Shown here one piece after another: positions 25,063 to 34,583 of a stretch of DNA of 43,959 nt; within the stretch, counting starts at the first letter, position 1, and every line of letters begins with the position of its first letter. The stretch is taken from NCBI GenBank assembly GCA_902573755.1, contig CACGLD010000005.1, positions 1-43,959 of the forward strand, in the 5' to 3' direction. The translations under genes were made by a program, and so were the position numbers. Under the pieces are notes generated by a model that saw nothing but the letters and a program-made list of their open reading frames with translations, was not told the origin of the DNA and made no database searches. The DNA comes from an uncultured Pelagibacteraceae bacterium. GTDB taxonomy: Bacteria; Pseudomonadota; Alphaproteobacteria; Pelagibacterales; Pelagibacteraceae.

Positions 25063-26482
25063 ATGGAAAACAACTTAAGTATAGTCAAAGATCAATTTAA
25101 AGAATTGCCAAATAACATTGAGGCAGAACAAGCGGTAATAGGATCTATTCTTGTAAGTAATGATATTTTTGACGAAATAAATACAATAATTTCTAGTATT
25201 AACTTTTATGATCCCATGCATCAAAAAAATATTTGAGGCAGTTGAAAGTCTTATCTACAAAGGAATGTTGGCCAACCCAATTACTTTAAAAAATTATTTT
25301 GAAGATGAAAAAGATGATCTAAATGTTCCAGAATATTTGGTAAAAATTACAAAGTTTTCTACATCAGTTAGACAGGCAATAGAGTACTCAAAAATAATTT
25401 ACGATATGTTTGTAAGAAGAGAATTAATCAAAATATCTGAACAAACTATTGATAGTGCAAAATTAAATGATCTTGATACTAACGGTCAATCTATAATCGA
25501 AAGTTCTGAGAGATTATTATTTGATTTAGCTGAAAAAGGTTCTTTCAATTCTTCTTTAGTAAAATTTGATGAAGCAATGAAACAAACAATTGAAATGGCT
25601 TCAGCTGCTTATAAAAATGAAGAGGGAATAGTTGGTGTTCCAACTGGTTTAAGAGATTTAGATGATAAGCTTGGTGGTTTACATCAATCAGATTTAATTA
25701 TTATTGCTGGTCGACCATCAATGGGTAAAACCTCGTTAGCAACAAATATTGCATTTAATGCCGCTCAAAAGCTACAAGAAAGTGGTAAGAAATCATCCAT
25801 AGCTTTCTTTTCACTCGAAATGTCTTCAGAACAATTGTCTACAAGAATTATTTCTGAACAAGCTAGAATTAGTTCTAATGATATAAGAAGAGGAAGAATA
25901 TCTAACGACCAATTTGACAAGTTTTTAGAAACATCAAAAAATATTTCTGAACTACCTCTTTATATTGATGAAACTCCAGCAATAAGTATTGCTGCTTTGA
26001 GTAATAGAGCTAGACGTATTAAAAGGCTTTTTGGTCTTGATATGATAGTGGTTGATTACATTCAATTAATGAGAGGAACTACTTTTAATAAAGATGGAAG
26101 AGTTCAAGAAATTTCGCAAATTACACAAGGACTTAAAGCAATAGCCAAGGAACTCTCTGTTCCAGTAGTAGCTCTGTCACAGCTTTCTCGACAAGTAGAA
26201 CAAAGGGATGATCATAAACCACAATTGGCAGACTTAAGAGAATCTGGATCTATTGAACAAGATGCAGATGTTGTAATGTTTGTTTATAGAGAAGGATATT
26301 ATTTGCAAAGAAAAGAGCCAAGAGAAGCAACAGTTGAACATGCAGAGTGGCAAGCAAAAATGAACGAGGTTGCACATTTAGCCCAAATTATAATTGGTAA
26401 ACAAAGACACGGCCCTATTGGTAATGTAACTCTTGAATTTGAGGAAAGATTTACAAAATTTAAGGATACTCAATTAAGTTAA
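25063..26482 (+). CDS. dnaB: Replicative DNA helicase DnaB, frameshifted as written
   Basis: Hexameric helicase that unwinds the replication fork. The true start is the ATG at 25063: MENNLSIVKDQFKELPNNIE, then AEQAVIGSILVSNDIF, is the normal DnaB N-terminus. After DPMHQK an extra A in the run 25223-25229 shifts the frame into TGA at 25234-25236. Removing one A restores HQKIFEAVESLIYKG and gives one protein of 472 residues. As written, the intact downstream frame runs from ATG 25208 (424 residues) and lacks about 50 N-terminal residues. Walker A GRPSMGKTS starts near residue 216 of the repaired protein; DYIQLMRG and SQLSRQVEQR (H3/H4) follow. DnaB is essential, so a base-call error is most likely. 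Confidence 0.9.
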
Positions 26483-26503
26483 TTTCCAATATAAAGAGCT
26501 TGA

Positions 26504-28900
26504 ATGATAGCTCATTTTTATCAAAACGTTATCCTTAAAAATCCCAAAGCAATATTTGTATTGTTAATTATTGCTATTTTAAGTTTTGGATACTATTCAA
26601 AAAATTTTAGGCTAGATGCTTCATCAGAAACATTATTAATAGAGGGTGACCCAGATTTAGCATATTTAAAAGAAGTCTCTAAAAGATATGGATCTAAAGA
26701 ATTTTTAATTCTTACTTATGCACCAAATGATGGGATGGTAACTGACTCTTCAATTAATAATTTATTAAGTTTAAAATATAAAATCCAGAGCCTCAATTGG
26801 GTCCATAGTGTGATTACATTATTAGATATTCCACTTTTAAATAATTCAGAAGCTCCCCTTCAAGAAAGACTGGAAAGTTTCAAAACATTAAAAGATGAAG
26901 ATGTTGATAGAGATCGAGGTTTTAAAGAGATTTTAAATAGTCCTGTTTTTCGAAATTTTGTCATTAGCGAAGATGGTAAAACTAGTGGGATTATTATTAA
27001 CATTAAACAGTCTCAAAAATTAGAAGATATAAAAAATAAATCAAAAGAAGAAGTTGAATTAATTAAAGATCAAATCAAAAAACAAAACCATCAGAATATT
27101 TTAGAAATTAGACAAGTTATTCAAAGTTATGGTGATGTTGGAAAGATTTATCTAGGAGGAATACCAATGATTGCTGATGATATGATGACTTTTATCAAAA
27201 GCGATATAATAGTTTTTGGTTTAGGAGTTCTATTATTTATAATTGCTACTTTATGGTTTGTTTTTAGAAACATTCTTTGGATAATAGTACCTATAAGTAG
27301 TTGTCTTTTTTCTGTGATAATAATGATGGGATTACTTGGATTGCTGGGATGGAAAGTTACAGTCATCTCGTCAAATTTTATTGCACTTATGTTGATTTTA
27401 ACAATGGCAATGAATATTCATATGAGTACTAGGTTTCTTCAGCTTAAAAAAGATTTTCCATCAAAAAATAATTTTGAACTTATTTCCTTAACAACTTCAA
27501 AAATGTTCTGGCCAATTTTTTATACTGTTCTAACGACAATTTTCGCTTTCTTGTCTTTAATTTTTAGTGAAATAAAACCTATTATTGATTTTGGCTGGAT
27601 GATGACCTTTGGTTTAATTACATCATTTATCATTACATTTACTTTACTACCCACCCTTTTAAACTTTGCACCTACAAATAACATTTCGGTCAAAAAAGAT
27701 CAGAAATCTAAAATTACAAATTTTCTTAGTTTAATTTCTATAAATAATAAAAACTCTATCTTCTTAGTAACTGGAATAGTCATAATATTCAGTATTGTTG
27801 GAATAAGTAAGCTTGAAGTTGAAAATAGTTTTATAAATTACTTTAATAAGAATACTGAAATTTACAAGGGTATGAAGCTTATAGATGAGGAGCTAGGTGG
27901 AACCACTCCTTTAGAAGTTATTATAAAATTTCCTGAGAAAGAAAAAGTGAAAAAATCTGAAGAAGATGGTGAATTTGAAGATTGGGATGATGAAGAAGAT
28001 GCTAATGATGAAAAATACTGGTTTACCAAAGATAAAATTGATTTAATTTCATCTGTTCATAATTACTTAGATAGCTTGCCTGAAATTGGCAAAGTTCTAT
28101 CTTTTTCATCTATTATTGAGGTTGCTACTCAATTAAACAACAATAAACCTCTAGGTACTTTAGAAATGGGAGTGCTTTACTCTAAAATTCCTGAGAGCAT
28201 TAAAACTGAAATTATCGATCCTTATCTGTCTATCAAAGATAATGAAGCGCGAATTAGTTTAAGAATTATAGACTCTCAGGAAGATTTAAGAAGAAATGAT
28301 TTAATTAACAAAATTAATTTTGATCTTAAAGATAAATTTGGTTTAGAAGAAAAAGATTACAAACTAGCAGGTGTATTAATATTATTTAACAATTTATTAC
28401 AAAGCTTATTTAAATCTCAAATTTTAACATTGGGATTGGTTATGATTGGGATATTTTCAATGTTCATAATCTTATTTAGAAATATCAAGCTTTCATTAAT
28501 TGGTGTTGTTCCAAATTTTATTGCAGCTTTTTTTATACTTGGAATAATTGGTCTGTTAGGAATACCTTTGGATATGATGACGATAACGATAGCAGCAATT
28601 ACAATAGGTATCGCAGTAGATAACAGTATTCACTATATTTACAGATTTAAAGAAGAGTTTAATAAAATAAAGGATTACAACAAAACATTAAAAACTTGTC
28701 ATTCAACTGTTGGAGTTGCTATACTAAACACTTCAATAACGATTGTTTTTGGATTTTCAATTTTGGTGTTATCAAAGTTTATCCCAACAATTTATTTTGG
28801 TATGTTTACAGGACTAGCTATGTTATTAGCTATGATATCGGTATTAACTCTACTTCCAGCATTAATCTTAATTATTAAACCTTTTGGCAAATCATCTTAA
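26504..28900 (+). CDS. RND/MMPL-family transporter
   Basis: 798-residue membrane protein with two similar halves, each one membrane helix, a large periplasmic loop, then five helices. First half: helix near 17-30, loop to about 240, helices to about 390. Second half: helix near 422-440, loop to about 625, helices to the end. LDASSETLLIEGDPDL after the first helix and GIAVDNSIHYIYRFKEEF in the second half are typical of the exporter subfamily related to hopanoid/lipid exporters. A very acidic insertion (about nt 27931-28017, EDGEFEDWDDEEDANDE) lies in the second periplasmic loop. The substrate is unknown. cvpA follows with a 1-base overlap. Confidence 0.85.
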   Translation: MIAHFYQNVILKNPKAIFVLLIIAILSFGYYSKNFRLDASSETLLIEGDPDLAYLKEVSKRYGSKEFLILTYAPNDGMVTDSSINNLLSLKYKIQSLNWVHSVITLLDIPLLNNSEAPLQERLESFKTLKDEDVDRDRGFKEILNSPVFRNFVISEDGKTSGIIINIKQSQKLEDIKNKSKEEVELIKDQIKKQNHQNILEIRQVIQSYGDVGKIYLGGIPMIADDMMTFIKSDIIVFGLGVLLFIIATLWFVFRNILWIIVPISSCLFSVIIMMGLLGLLGWKVTVISSNFIALMLILTMAMNIHMSTRFLQLKKDFPSKNNFELISLTTSKMFWPIFYTVLTTIFAFLSLIFSEIKPIIDFGWMMTFGLITSFIITFTLLPTLLNFAPTNNISVKKDQKSKITNFLSLISINNKNSIFLVTGIVIIFSIVGISKLEVENSFINYFNKNTEIYKGMKLIDEELGGTTPLEVIIKFPEKEKVKKSEEDGEFEDWDDEEDANDEKYWFTKDKIDLISSVHNYLDSLPEIGKVLSFSSIIEVATQLNNNKPLGTLEMGVLYSKIPESIKTEIIDPYLSIKDNEARISLRIIDSQEDLRRNDLINKINFDLKDKFGLEEKDYKLAGVLILFNNLLQSLFKSQILTLGLVMIGIFSMFIILFRNIKLSLIGVVPNFIAAFFILGIIGLLGIPLDMMTITIAAITIGIAVDNSIHYIYRFKEEFNKIKDYNKTLKTCHSTVGVAILNTSITIVFGFSILVLSKFIPTIYFGMFTGLAMLLAMISVLTLLPALILIIKPFGKSS

Positions 28901-29445
28901 TGTTAGAAATCATAAAAGATTTTTATAAAGCAATATCGATAATTGATTTAATTTATTTAATTTTAACAATCCTTTCTTTGATAAATTGTTACAAAAAGGG
29001 CTTCATTTTAAGTATTCTATCAATGGCTAAATGGTTGTTGGCATACATAATTACATTAATTCTTTTTCCTAAAATTAAACCCTATGTAAAAGACATAATT
29101 GATAATGAGTATGTGCTCGATGTTGGTTTAGGAATAGTAATATTTGTGGTTGTTATCTTTTTGGTTCTATTAGTTAATAAAGGAATCAGTAAAGCAGTCA
29201 GGTATACGGGAATCGGTGGCTTAGATACGACATTTGGATTCTTTTTTGGTTTTATAAGAGCTTACATTATTTCTGTATGTATCTTTTCAGGTGTTCATAT
29301 CGTTTATAATTATGATAAATGGCCAATAAATTTTGACAAATCATACGTCTTTCCATATTTAGAAAAAGGTAGTAGTTATCTGATAAAAGAATTTCCTAAT
29401 GAAAAAACATATCAAGATTCTAAAGAAAAAATTACAGAGCTATAA
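28900..29445 (+). CDS. CvpA family membrane protein
   Basis: 181 residues with four hydrophobic helices (about 15-32, 38-58, 74-98 and 112-132). Family marks are IDLIYLILTILSLINCYKKG near the start and the GGLDTTFGFFFGFIRAY segment. In many bacteria cvpA lies directly before purF, as here. Relatives are linked to envelope stress and, in E. coli, colicin V production; the molecular role is not known. purF starts inside it (47-base overlap). Confidence 0.88.
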   Translation: MLEIIKDFYKAISIIDLIYLILTILSLINCYKKGFILSILSMAKWLLAYIITLILFPKIKPYVKDIIDNEYVLDVGLGIVIFVVVIFLVLLVNKGISKAVRYTGIGGLDTTFGFFFGFIRAYIISVCIFSGVHIVYNYDKWPINFDKSYVFPYLEKGSSYLIKEFPNEKTYQDSKEKITEL

Positions 29446-30880
29446 TCCAAGACTAAAAGAAGAATGTGGAGTTTTTGGTATTAGTAATGCAAAAGATGCT
29501 TCAGCTCTAACAGCACTTGGATTACACGCTCTACAACACAGAGGTCAAGAAGGTTGTGGAATAGTTACTTTTGATGGAGAAAAATATTATTCTGAAAAAA
29601 GATTTGGTTTAGTTGGTGATAATTTCAACAAAGAAAAAGTGCTTAATAATCTTAAAGGAAATTATGCAATTGGCCATAATAGATACAGTACAACTGGAAA
29701 CAATATATTAAGAAATATACAACCTTTTTTTGCTGATACCAATGCAGGTGGAATTGGAGTTGCACACAATGGAAATCTTACTAATTCAATAGCTTTGAGA
29801 AATAAACTAGTTGAAGATGGAGCTATATTTTATACTACCTCAGACACTGAAACGATTGTTCAATTAATTGCTAAATCAAAAAGACCAAAAACAATTGACA
29901 AAGTAATTGACGCAATTTTTCAAATTCAAGGTGGTTATGCATTAGTGATGTTAACGCAAAACTCTCTAATTGGAGTTAGGGATCCTTATGGAATTAGACC
30001 ACTAGTAATTGGTAAGCTTGGTAATAGTTATGTCTTAGCCTCTGAAACTTGTGCATTTGACATTATTGGTGCTAAATTTGTTAGAGAAGTTGAAAATGGT
30101 GAGATAGTTTTAATTGAAAATAATGAGCTGAAAAGTATCAAACCTTTCCCCGCTAAAAAAGTTAGACCTTGTGTATTTGAATATATTTATTTTTCAAGAC
30201 CAGACAGTTTAATAAGTGGAAAAACAGCTTATGAGCATAGAAAAAATATTGGTAGAGAGCTAGCAAAAGAAAATGATACTGATGCAGATATAGTGGTTCC
30301 AGTTCCAGACTCTGGAAATGCTGCTGCTATGGGTTTTGCTCAAGAATTAAAAATGAACTTTGAACATGGGTTAATTAGAAATCATTATGTTGGAAGAACT
30401 TTCATTGAACCAAGCCAAAAAATTAGAAGCTTGGGTGTTAAATTAAAATTAAATGCTAATCAAACAACAATAAAAGATAAAAAAATTATTCTAATTGATG
30501 ACTCTCTTGTTAGAGGAACAACATCTTATAAAATTGTTAAAATGCTTTACGACGCTGGTGCAAAAGAAGTTCATGTTAAAATTGCGTGCCCTGAAATAAG
30601 ATACCCAGATTTCTATGGTGTAGACACACCTACAAAAAAAGAATTGTTAGCAGCAAATAAAACAAATGATGAAATTTGTGAATATATTGGTGCTAAATCT
30701 TTAAGATTTTTGTCAATTGAAGGATTGTATAAAGCTATTGGTTTTGAAAAAAGAAATGAAACATATCCACAATTAACAGATCATTATTTTACAGGTGAAT
30801 ACCCTGTTAAATTAGTGGATGAATTAGGAGATAATAAAATAACTCAGTTATCTTTACTAAGCACTAGATCAAACAATTAA
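29399..30880 (+). CDS. purF: Amidophosphoribosyltransferase
   Basis: First step of purine synthesis: PRPP plus glutamine to phosphoribosylamine. 493 residues. Cys23 in KEECGVFGI is the glutaminase nucleophile, preceded by a 22-residue propeptide that must be cut off. HALQHRGQEGCGI and IGHNRYSTTG complete the glutaminase domain; PRPP motif KIILIDDSLVRGTT spans 362-375. It belongs to the propeptide class (Bacillus-like) that normally has a 4Fe-4S cluster. However, the expected Cys positions near the C-terminus are replaced (YPDFYG, and YPQLTDHYFTGEYP), so the cluster is probably lost. ATG at 29399 lies 47 bases inside cvpA; no closer start exists. Confidence 0.96.
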   Translation: MKKHIKILKKKLQSYNPRLKEECGVFGISNAKDASALTALGLHALQHRGQEGCGIVTFDGEKYYSEKRFGLVGDNFNKEKVLNNLKGNYAIGHNRYSTTGNNILRNIQPFFADTNAGGIGVAHNGNLTNSIALRNKLVEDGAIFYTTSDTETIVQLIAKSKRPKTIDKVIDAIFQIQGGYALVMLTQNSLIGVRDPYGIRPLVIGKLGNSYVLASETCAFDIIGAKFVREVENGEIVLIENNELKSIKPFPAKKVRPCVFEYIYFSRPDSLISGKTAYEHRKNIGRELAKENDTDADIVVPVPDSGNAAAMGFAQELKMNFEHGLIRNHYVGRTFIEPSQKIRSLGVKLKLNANQTTIKDKKIILIDDSLVRGTTSYKIVKMLYDAGAKEVHVKIACPEIRYPDFYGVDTPTKKELLAANKTNDEICEYIGAKSLRFLSIEGLYKAIGFEKRNETYPQLTDHYFTGEYPVKLVDELGDNKITQLSLLSTRSNN

Positions 30881-30883
30881 GTT

Positions 30884-31441
30884 ATGAAAACAGTAAATTT
30901 TACTGAAATGAAAAATGGAACTAAAGAAGATTATGAGCTTCTTGAAAAATTTGAGAAAAACTTTGAAAGACAAACAGCTGAGAGAGTTTTAAATTATTTA
31001 TCCAAACAAACTACAACTTTAGAAGGTTACAAAATCACTAGACTAGAGCATTCATTACAAGCTGCAACAAGAGCTTTTAAAAATAAAGAAAGTGATGAAA
31101 TGGTTGTTGCAACTTTGTTACATGATATTGGAGATGATTTAGCACCAATGAATCATTCTCAATATGCTGCATCTATACTAAGACCTTATGTTTCAGAAAG
31201 AACTTATTGGATTGTTCTACACCATGGTCTTTTTCAAACTTACTACAGCGCCCATCATTTAGGGGGTGATAGAAATGCAAGAGATAAATTTAAAGACCAC
31301 AAGTATTATCAAGACACTATAGATTTTTGTGAAAAATATGACCAATGCTCTTTTGACCCTAATTACAAAAGTATGACTTTGGAAGATTTTAAGCCATTAG
31401 TTAAAAAAATATTCGCAAAAGAGCCTAATTATTATCTTTAA
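30884..31441 (+). CDS. HD-domain protein, PhnZ-like subgroup
   Basis: 185 residues with an HD metal-binding fold: His56 in TRLEHSLQAATRA, His80-Asp81 in ATLLHDIGDDL, then His113/His114 (VLHHGLF), His124/His125 and Asp153 (EKYDQCSFDP). The LEHSLQ...EMV.A.LLHDIG pattern is shared with PhnZ, a diiron oxygenase that cleaves hydroxy-phosphonates; these proteins were earlier called HD phosphohydrolases. The Tyr and Glu that precede LEHSLQ in PhnZ are not conserved in register (the region reads LEGYKITR), so the substrate may differ. Three bases after purF and 29 before gshA. Function not established. Confidence 0.7.
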   Translation: MKTVNFTEMKNGTKEDYELLEKFEKNFERQTAERVLNYLSKQTTTLEGYKITRLEHSLQAATRAFKNKESDEMVVATLLHDIGDDLAPMNHSQYAASILRPYVSERTYWIVLHHGLFQTYYSAHHLGGDRNARDKFKDHKYYQDTIDFCEKYDQCSFDPNYKSMTLEDFKPLVKKIFAKEPNYYL

Positions 31442-31470
31442 ATTTAGCTATAAATCACTACTTACAGCGC

Positions 31471-32766
31471 ATGATTGATTCAAAAGAAAAAATTATAAAT
31501 TATTTTAAATCAGGTATTAAAGAGTCCAAAAATTTCAAAATTGGGATCGAGCATGAAAAGTTTTTATTTAATAATTCGTACAATAAAAGGATTGATTATC
31601 CAAAAATAAAAGAAATGTTTACAGCCTTACTTGAATTTGGCTGGAATCCAGTTTTTGAAAAAGAAAATATCATTGCTCTTAATAAAGGTGGAAAAAATAT
31701 AACTCTTGAACCAGGTAACCAAATAGAATTATCAGGAGATCAATTAAATCATATGCATGAAGCTTGTGCGGAGTCACAAGACTATTTGTTTGAATTAAAA
31801 CAAGTTACAAAAAAATTAGATATAAAAATTGTTAGTGCAGGATTCGATCCAATATCTAAATTAAATGAAATACCAAACAATCCTAAACAAAGATATGAAT
31901 TGATGACTAAGGATATGCCTTTAGGTGGTGAACTTAGTTTAGATATGATGTATCGAACATGTGGCACACAATTAAATATAGATTATAGTTCAGAAGAAGA
32001 TTTTATTAAAAAGTTCAGAGTAGCAAATTCTATAGTGCCTATTGCAATTGCTTTATTTGCTAATTCCTCAATTGTTGAGAAAAAAAATAGTAAATATTTA
32101 TCTTATAGATCTAAAGTATGGCAAAGCACTTCTAGAGGTGGATTGCCTAAATTATTTTTCGAAAATATGAATTTTGAAAAATATGCAGATTTTGTAATTA
32201 ATTTTCCTATATTATTTATACAAAATGAAGATCAGTATATTTCGGGTAGGAAATATATTTTTAAGGATTTTATGGAAGGAAAAATTCAAGAAATTGGAAA
32301 TAGGCTTCCAACTGAAATAGACTTAACAACTCACTTAAGCACAATATTTACCGAGAATAGACTAAAAAAATATATAGAATTGAGATCAATGGATACCTGT
32401 GGCTGGGATTGTTTGTGTGCAGGACCAGCTTTCAATATAGGTATGCTTTATGGAAATTTAGATGAAGTTCATGAACTAATTTCGACATGGGAAAACGATA
32501 AAATAATTAATGCCTATTTAGAGGCACCAAAAAAAGGATTTAATACTCAATTAATGGGTAAAGATCTTCTTTATTGGTCATCTTCACTTTTAGATCTTTC
32601 AAGGAAAGGGCTGGAGAATAGAGATGTTTTAAGCAAGAAAGGTAATAACGAGACTGTATTCCTAAACCATCTACAAAAAGTAATTGATAATAAGACAACA
32701 AACGCAGATCATATGATTAGTAAATTTTCAAAAAACGAAAATTTAGACGAATTGTATGATAAATAA
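31471..32766 (+). CDS. gshA: Glutamate-cysteine ligase, plant/alphaproteobacterial type
   Basis: ATP-dependent ligation of glutamate and cysteine, the first step of glutathione synthesis. 431 residues of the GCS2-like family: FKIGIEHEKFLF (metal-binding Glu), TLEPGNQIELSGDQLNHMHE, SAGFDPI, MMYRTCGTQLNIDY, and SRGGLPKLFFE. Overlaps gshB by 11 bases, so both steps of the pathway are made together in the cytosol. Confidence 0.92.
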   Translation: MIDSKEKIINYFKSGIKESKNFKIGIEHEKFLFNNSYNKRIDYPKIKEMFTALLEFGWNPVFEKENIIALNKGGKNITLEPGNQIELSGDQLNHMHEACAESQDYLFELKQVTKKLDIKIVSAGFDPISKLNEIPNNPKQRYELMTKDMPLGGELSLDMMYRTCGTQLNIDYSSEEDFIKKFRVANSIVPIAIALFANSSIVEKKNSKYLSYRSKVWQSTSRGGLPKLFFENMNFEKYADFVINFPILFIQNEDQYISGRKYIFKDFMEGKIQEIGNRLPTEIDLTTHLSTIFTENRLKKYIELRSMDTCGWDCLCAGPAFNIGMLYGNLDEVHELISTWENDKIINAYLEAPKKGFNTQLMGKDLLYWSSSLLDLSRKGLENRDVLSKKGNNETVFLNHLQKVIDNKTTNADHMISKFSKNENLDELYDK

Positions 32767-33682
32767 AATTATAGCTGTTCAAGGAAATCATCCTTCTAAA
32801 CTAAATCCTTTAACGGATACAAGTGTTTTTTTAGCAAACGAAATTCAGAACAAAAAATATAAAATTTTCTATTACGATCCAAAAGACTTATCAGTTGTTA
32901 ATTCAAAAGTTACAGCTAAGGGTTTTTTTATTAAATTTAACTATAGCAATAAAAAATTCTATAAAATTACAAAAAAACAAAATCTAGACTTAACAAAATG
33001 TAGATTTATTCTTATTCGCCAAGATCCACCTTTTAATCTTGAGTATATTTCAACAACATACATTTTGGATACAATTAAGACTAAAGTTAAAATAATTAAC
33101 AACCCTACCGCTGTAAGGAATATTTCCGAAAAATTGTATTCATCTAAATATCAAAAATACATGCCAGCTACTATTTTTACTCAAAATATGGATGAAATTA
33201 AAAAATTTTTCCAAAAAAACAAAAAAGTTATTTTAAAGCCCATCCATAGTTTCAGTGGAAACGATATTCATTTACTAACTAAATTTAATTCAAAATTAGT
33301 TAGTAAATTTATAAAAAAACACGATCATATTATGTGCCAAAAATTTCTTCCTAAAATAAGTAACGGAGATAAAAGGGTTTTTATTATTAATGGGAAAGTA
33401 TGTGGTGCAATTTCAAGAGTTCCAAAGAAAGGTTCAATTTTAAGTAATATGAGTAAAGGAGCAAAACCCACTAATATAAAATTAACAAGTAAAGAAATTA
33501 AAATTTCAAAACTGATTGCAAAAGATTTAAAAAAAGAAAATATTTTTTTTGCAGGGATTGATTTTATAGATCAAAAACTCAATGGAGATATAAATGTTAC
33601 TTCTCCAACTGGACTTAAAACACTTTATGATCTATCTGGAAAAAATTTAGCTAAAATTTTTTGGAAAGAACTTAAAGCGTGA
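32756..33682 (+). CDS. gshB: Glutathione synthetase
   Basis: Adds glycine to gamma-glutamylcysteine. 308-residue ATP-grasp enzyme: LIRQDPPFNLEYI, INNPTAVRNISEKLY, VILKPIHSFSGNDI, DKRVFIINGKVCGAISRVP, and FAGIDFID...INVTSPTGLKTL. Starts in the end of gshA and shares GTGA with the next gene, forming a gshA-gshB-DMT unit. Glycine is a substrate here, which links it loosely to the glycine-related operon at 39999-43959. Confidence 0.94.
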   Translation: MINKIIAVQGNHPSKLNPLTDTSVFLANEIQNKKYKIFYYDPKDLSVVNSKVTAKGFFIKFNYSNKKFYKITKKQNLDLTKCRFILIRQDPPFNLEYISTTYILDTIKTKVKIINNPTAVRNISEKLYSSKYQKYMPATIFTQNMDEIKKFFQKNKKVILKPIHSFSGNDIHLLTKFNSKLVSKFIKKHDHIMCQKFLPKISNGDKRVFIINGKVCGAISRVPKKGSILSNMSKGAKPTNIKLTSKEIKISKLIAKDLKKENIFFAGIDFIDQKLNGDINVTSPTGLKTLYDLSGKNLAKIFWKELKA

Positions 33683-34554
33683 ACAATTTAACTAATCAGC
33701 AAAAAGGTTCTTTGATGGCTTTTATAGGAGTTATGTTTATTACTCCTGACTCTTTGTTAATTAGATTATCAAATATTGATACTTGGGGAATGCTTTTTTA
33801 CCGAGGAGCAATACCGTTTGTGGTAGTTCTAATCGGTCTTCTTTTATTTTATAAAAATAATTTCTTAAAAGCTTTGTTTAAAATTGGTTATCCAGGTATT
33901 TTTTATGTAATTAGTTTTTCTATTTGTAATATTACTTTTATTATTTCAATTCAAAATACTAATGTAGCAAATACTTTATTAATGGTAGCTCTTGCACCGA
34001 TGCTTTCAGCAATCTTAGGAGCTATTTTCTTAAAAGAAAAACCAGATAATAAGACTTGGGTTGCTATAATAATTACCTTTATTGCCTGTGTTTATATTTT
34101 TTACGACTCTTTAAGTCTTGGTAATTTTTATGGAGATATGTTTGGTTTAATCACTTCTTTTGGATTAGCGTGTAATGCTAACATTGCTAGATACGCTAAA
34201 ACTATTGATTTAGTGCCTGCTGCTGTAATTGGAAAATCGTGCGTTGCTATATTTGCCTTTTTCTTTGTTAAAGACTTTGCATTAGTGGGAAATGATCTTT
34301 TTTATATACCTTTAATGTGTGTGATGTGTGTAGCCATACCATTTGTTTTAGTCACCATTGCACCAAGATTTATAACTGCAGCTGAAGTTAATCTATTTTT
34401 CCTACTAGAAACCATACTTGGACCGATATGGGTATGGATGGTTATTAAAGAACAGCCCTCTAACGAGACTATCTATGGAGGTATCGTTATCATTATTACG
34501 ATAGCAATTCATTCTTTACTGGCCATAAAAAAAACACAAACCAAAACTACGTAG
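33679..34554 (+). CDS. DMT-superfamily permease (EamA family)
   Basis: 291 residues, about ten membrane helices in two EamA repeats (first about 10-140, second about 150-285, ending WVWMVIKEQPSNETIYGG). Start is GTG at 33679, overlapping the gshB stop as GTGA. The family exports or imports small metabolites such as amino acids; the substrate cannot be read from sequence. Coupling to gshA-gshB raises, but does not prove, a link to glutathione or thiol precursors. Confidence 0.87.
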   Translation: MNNLTNQQKGSLMAFIGVMFITPDSLLIRLSNIDTWGMLFYRGAIPFVVVLIGLLLFYKNNFLKALFKIGYPGIFYVISFSICNITFIISIQNTNVANTLLMVALAPMLSAILGAIFLKEKPDNKTWVAIIITFIACVYIFYDSLSLGNFYGDMFGLITSFGLACNANIARYAKTIDLVPAAVIGKSCVAIFAFFFVKDFALVGNDLFYIPLMCVMCVAIPFVLVTIAPRFITAAEVNLFFLLETILGPIWVWMVIKEQPSNETIYGGIVIIITIAIHSLLAIKKTQTKTT

Positions 34555-34583
34555 CCAGAAAATATTAAACTTAAAAACTATAT

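Noticed and set aside
25208-26482. dnaB starting at the ATG at 25208
   Set aside because: The 145 bases upstream encode a clear DnaB N-terminus in another frame. The ATG is an accident of the frameshift, so I annotated the whole gene from 25063.
34555-34583. Rho-independent terminator between the DMT and MFS genes
   Set aside because: The 29-base spacer is AT-rich with no stable stem.
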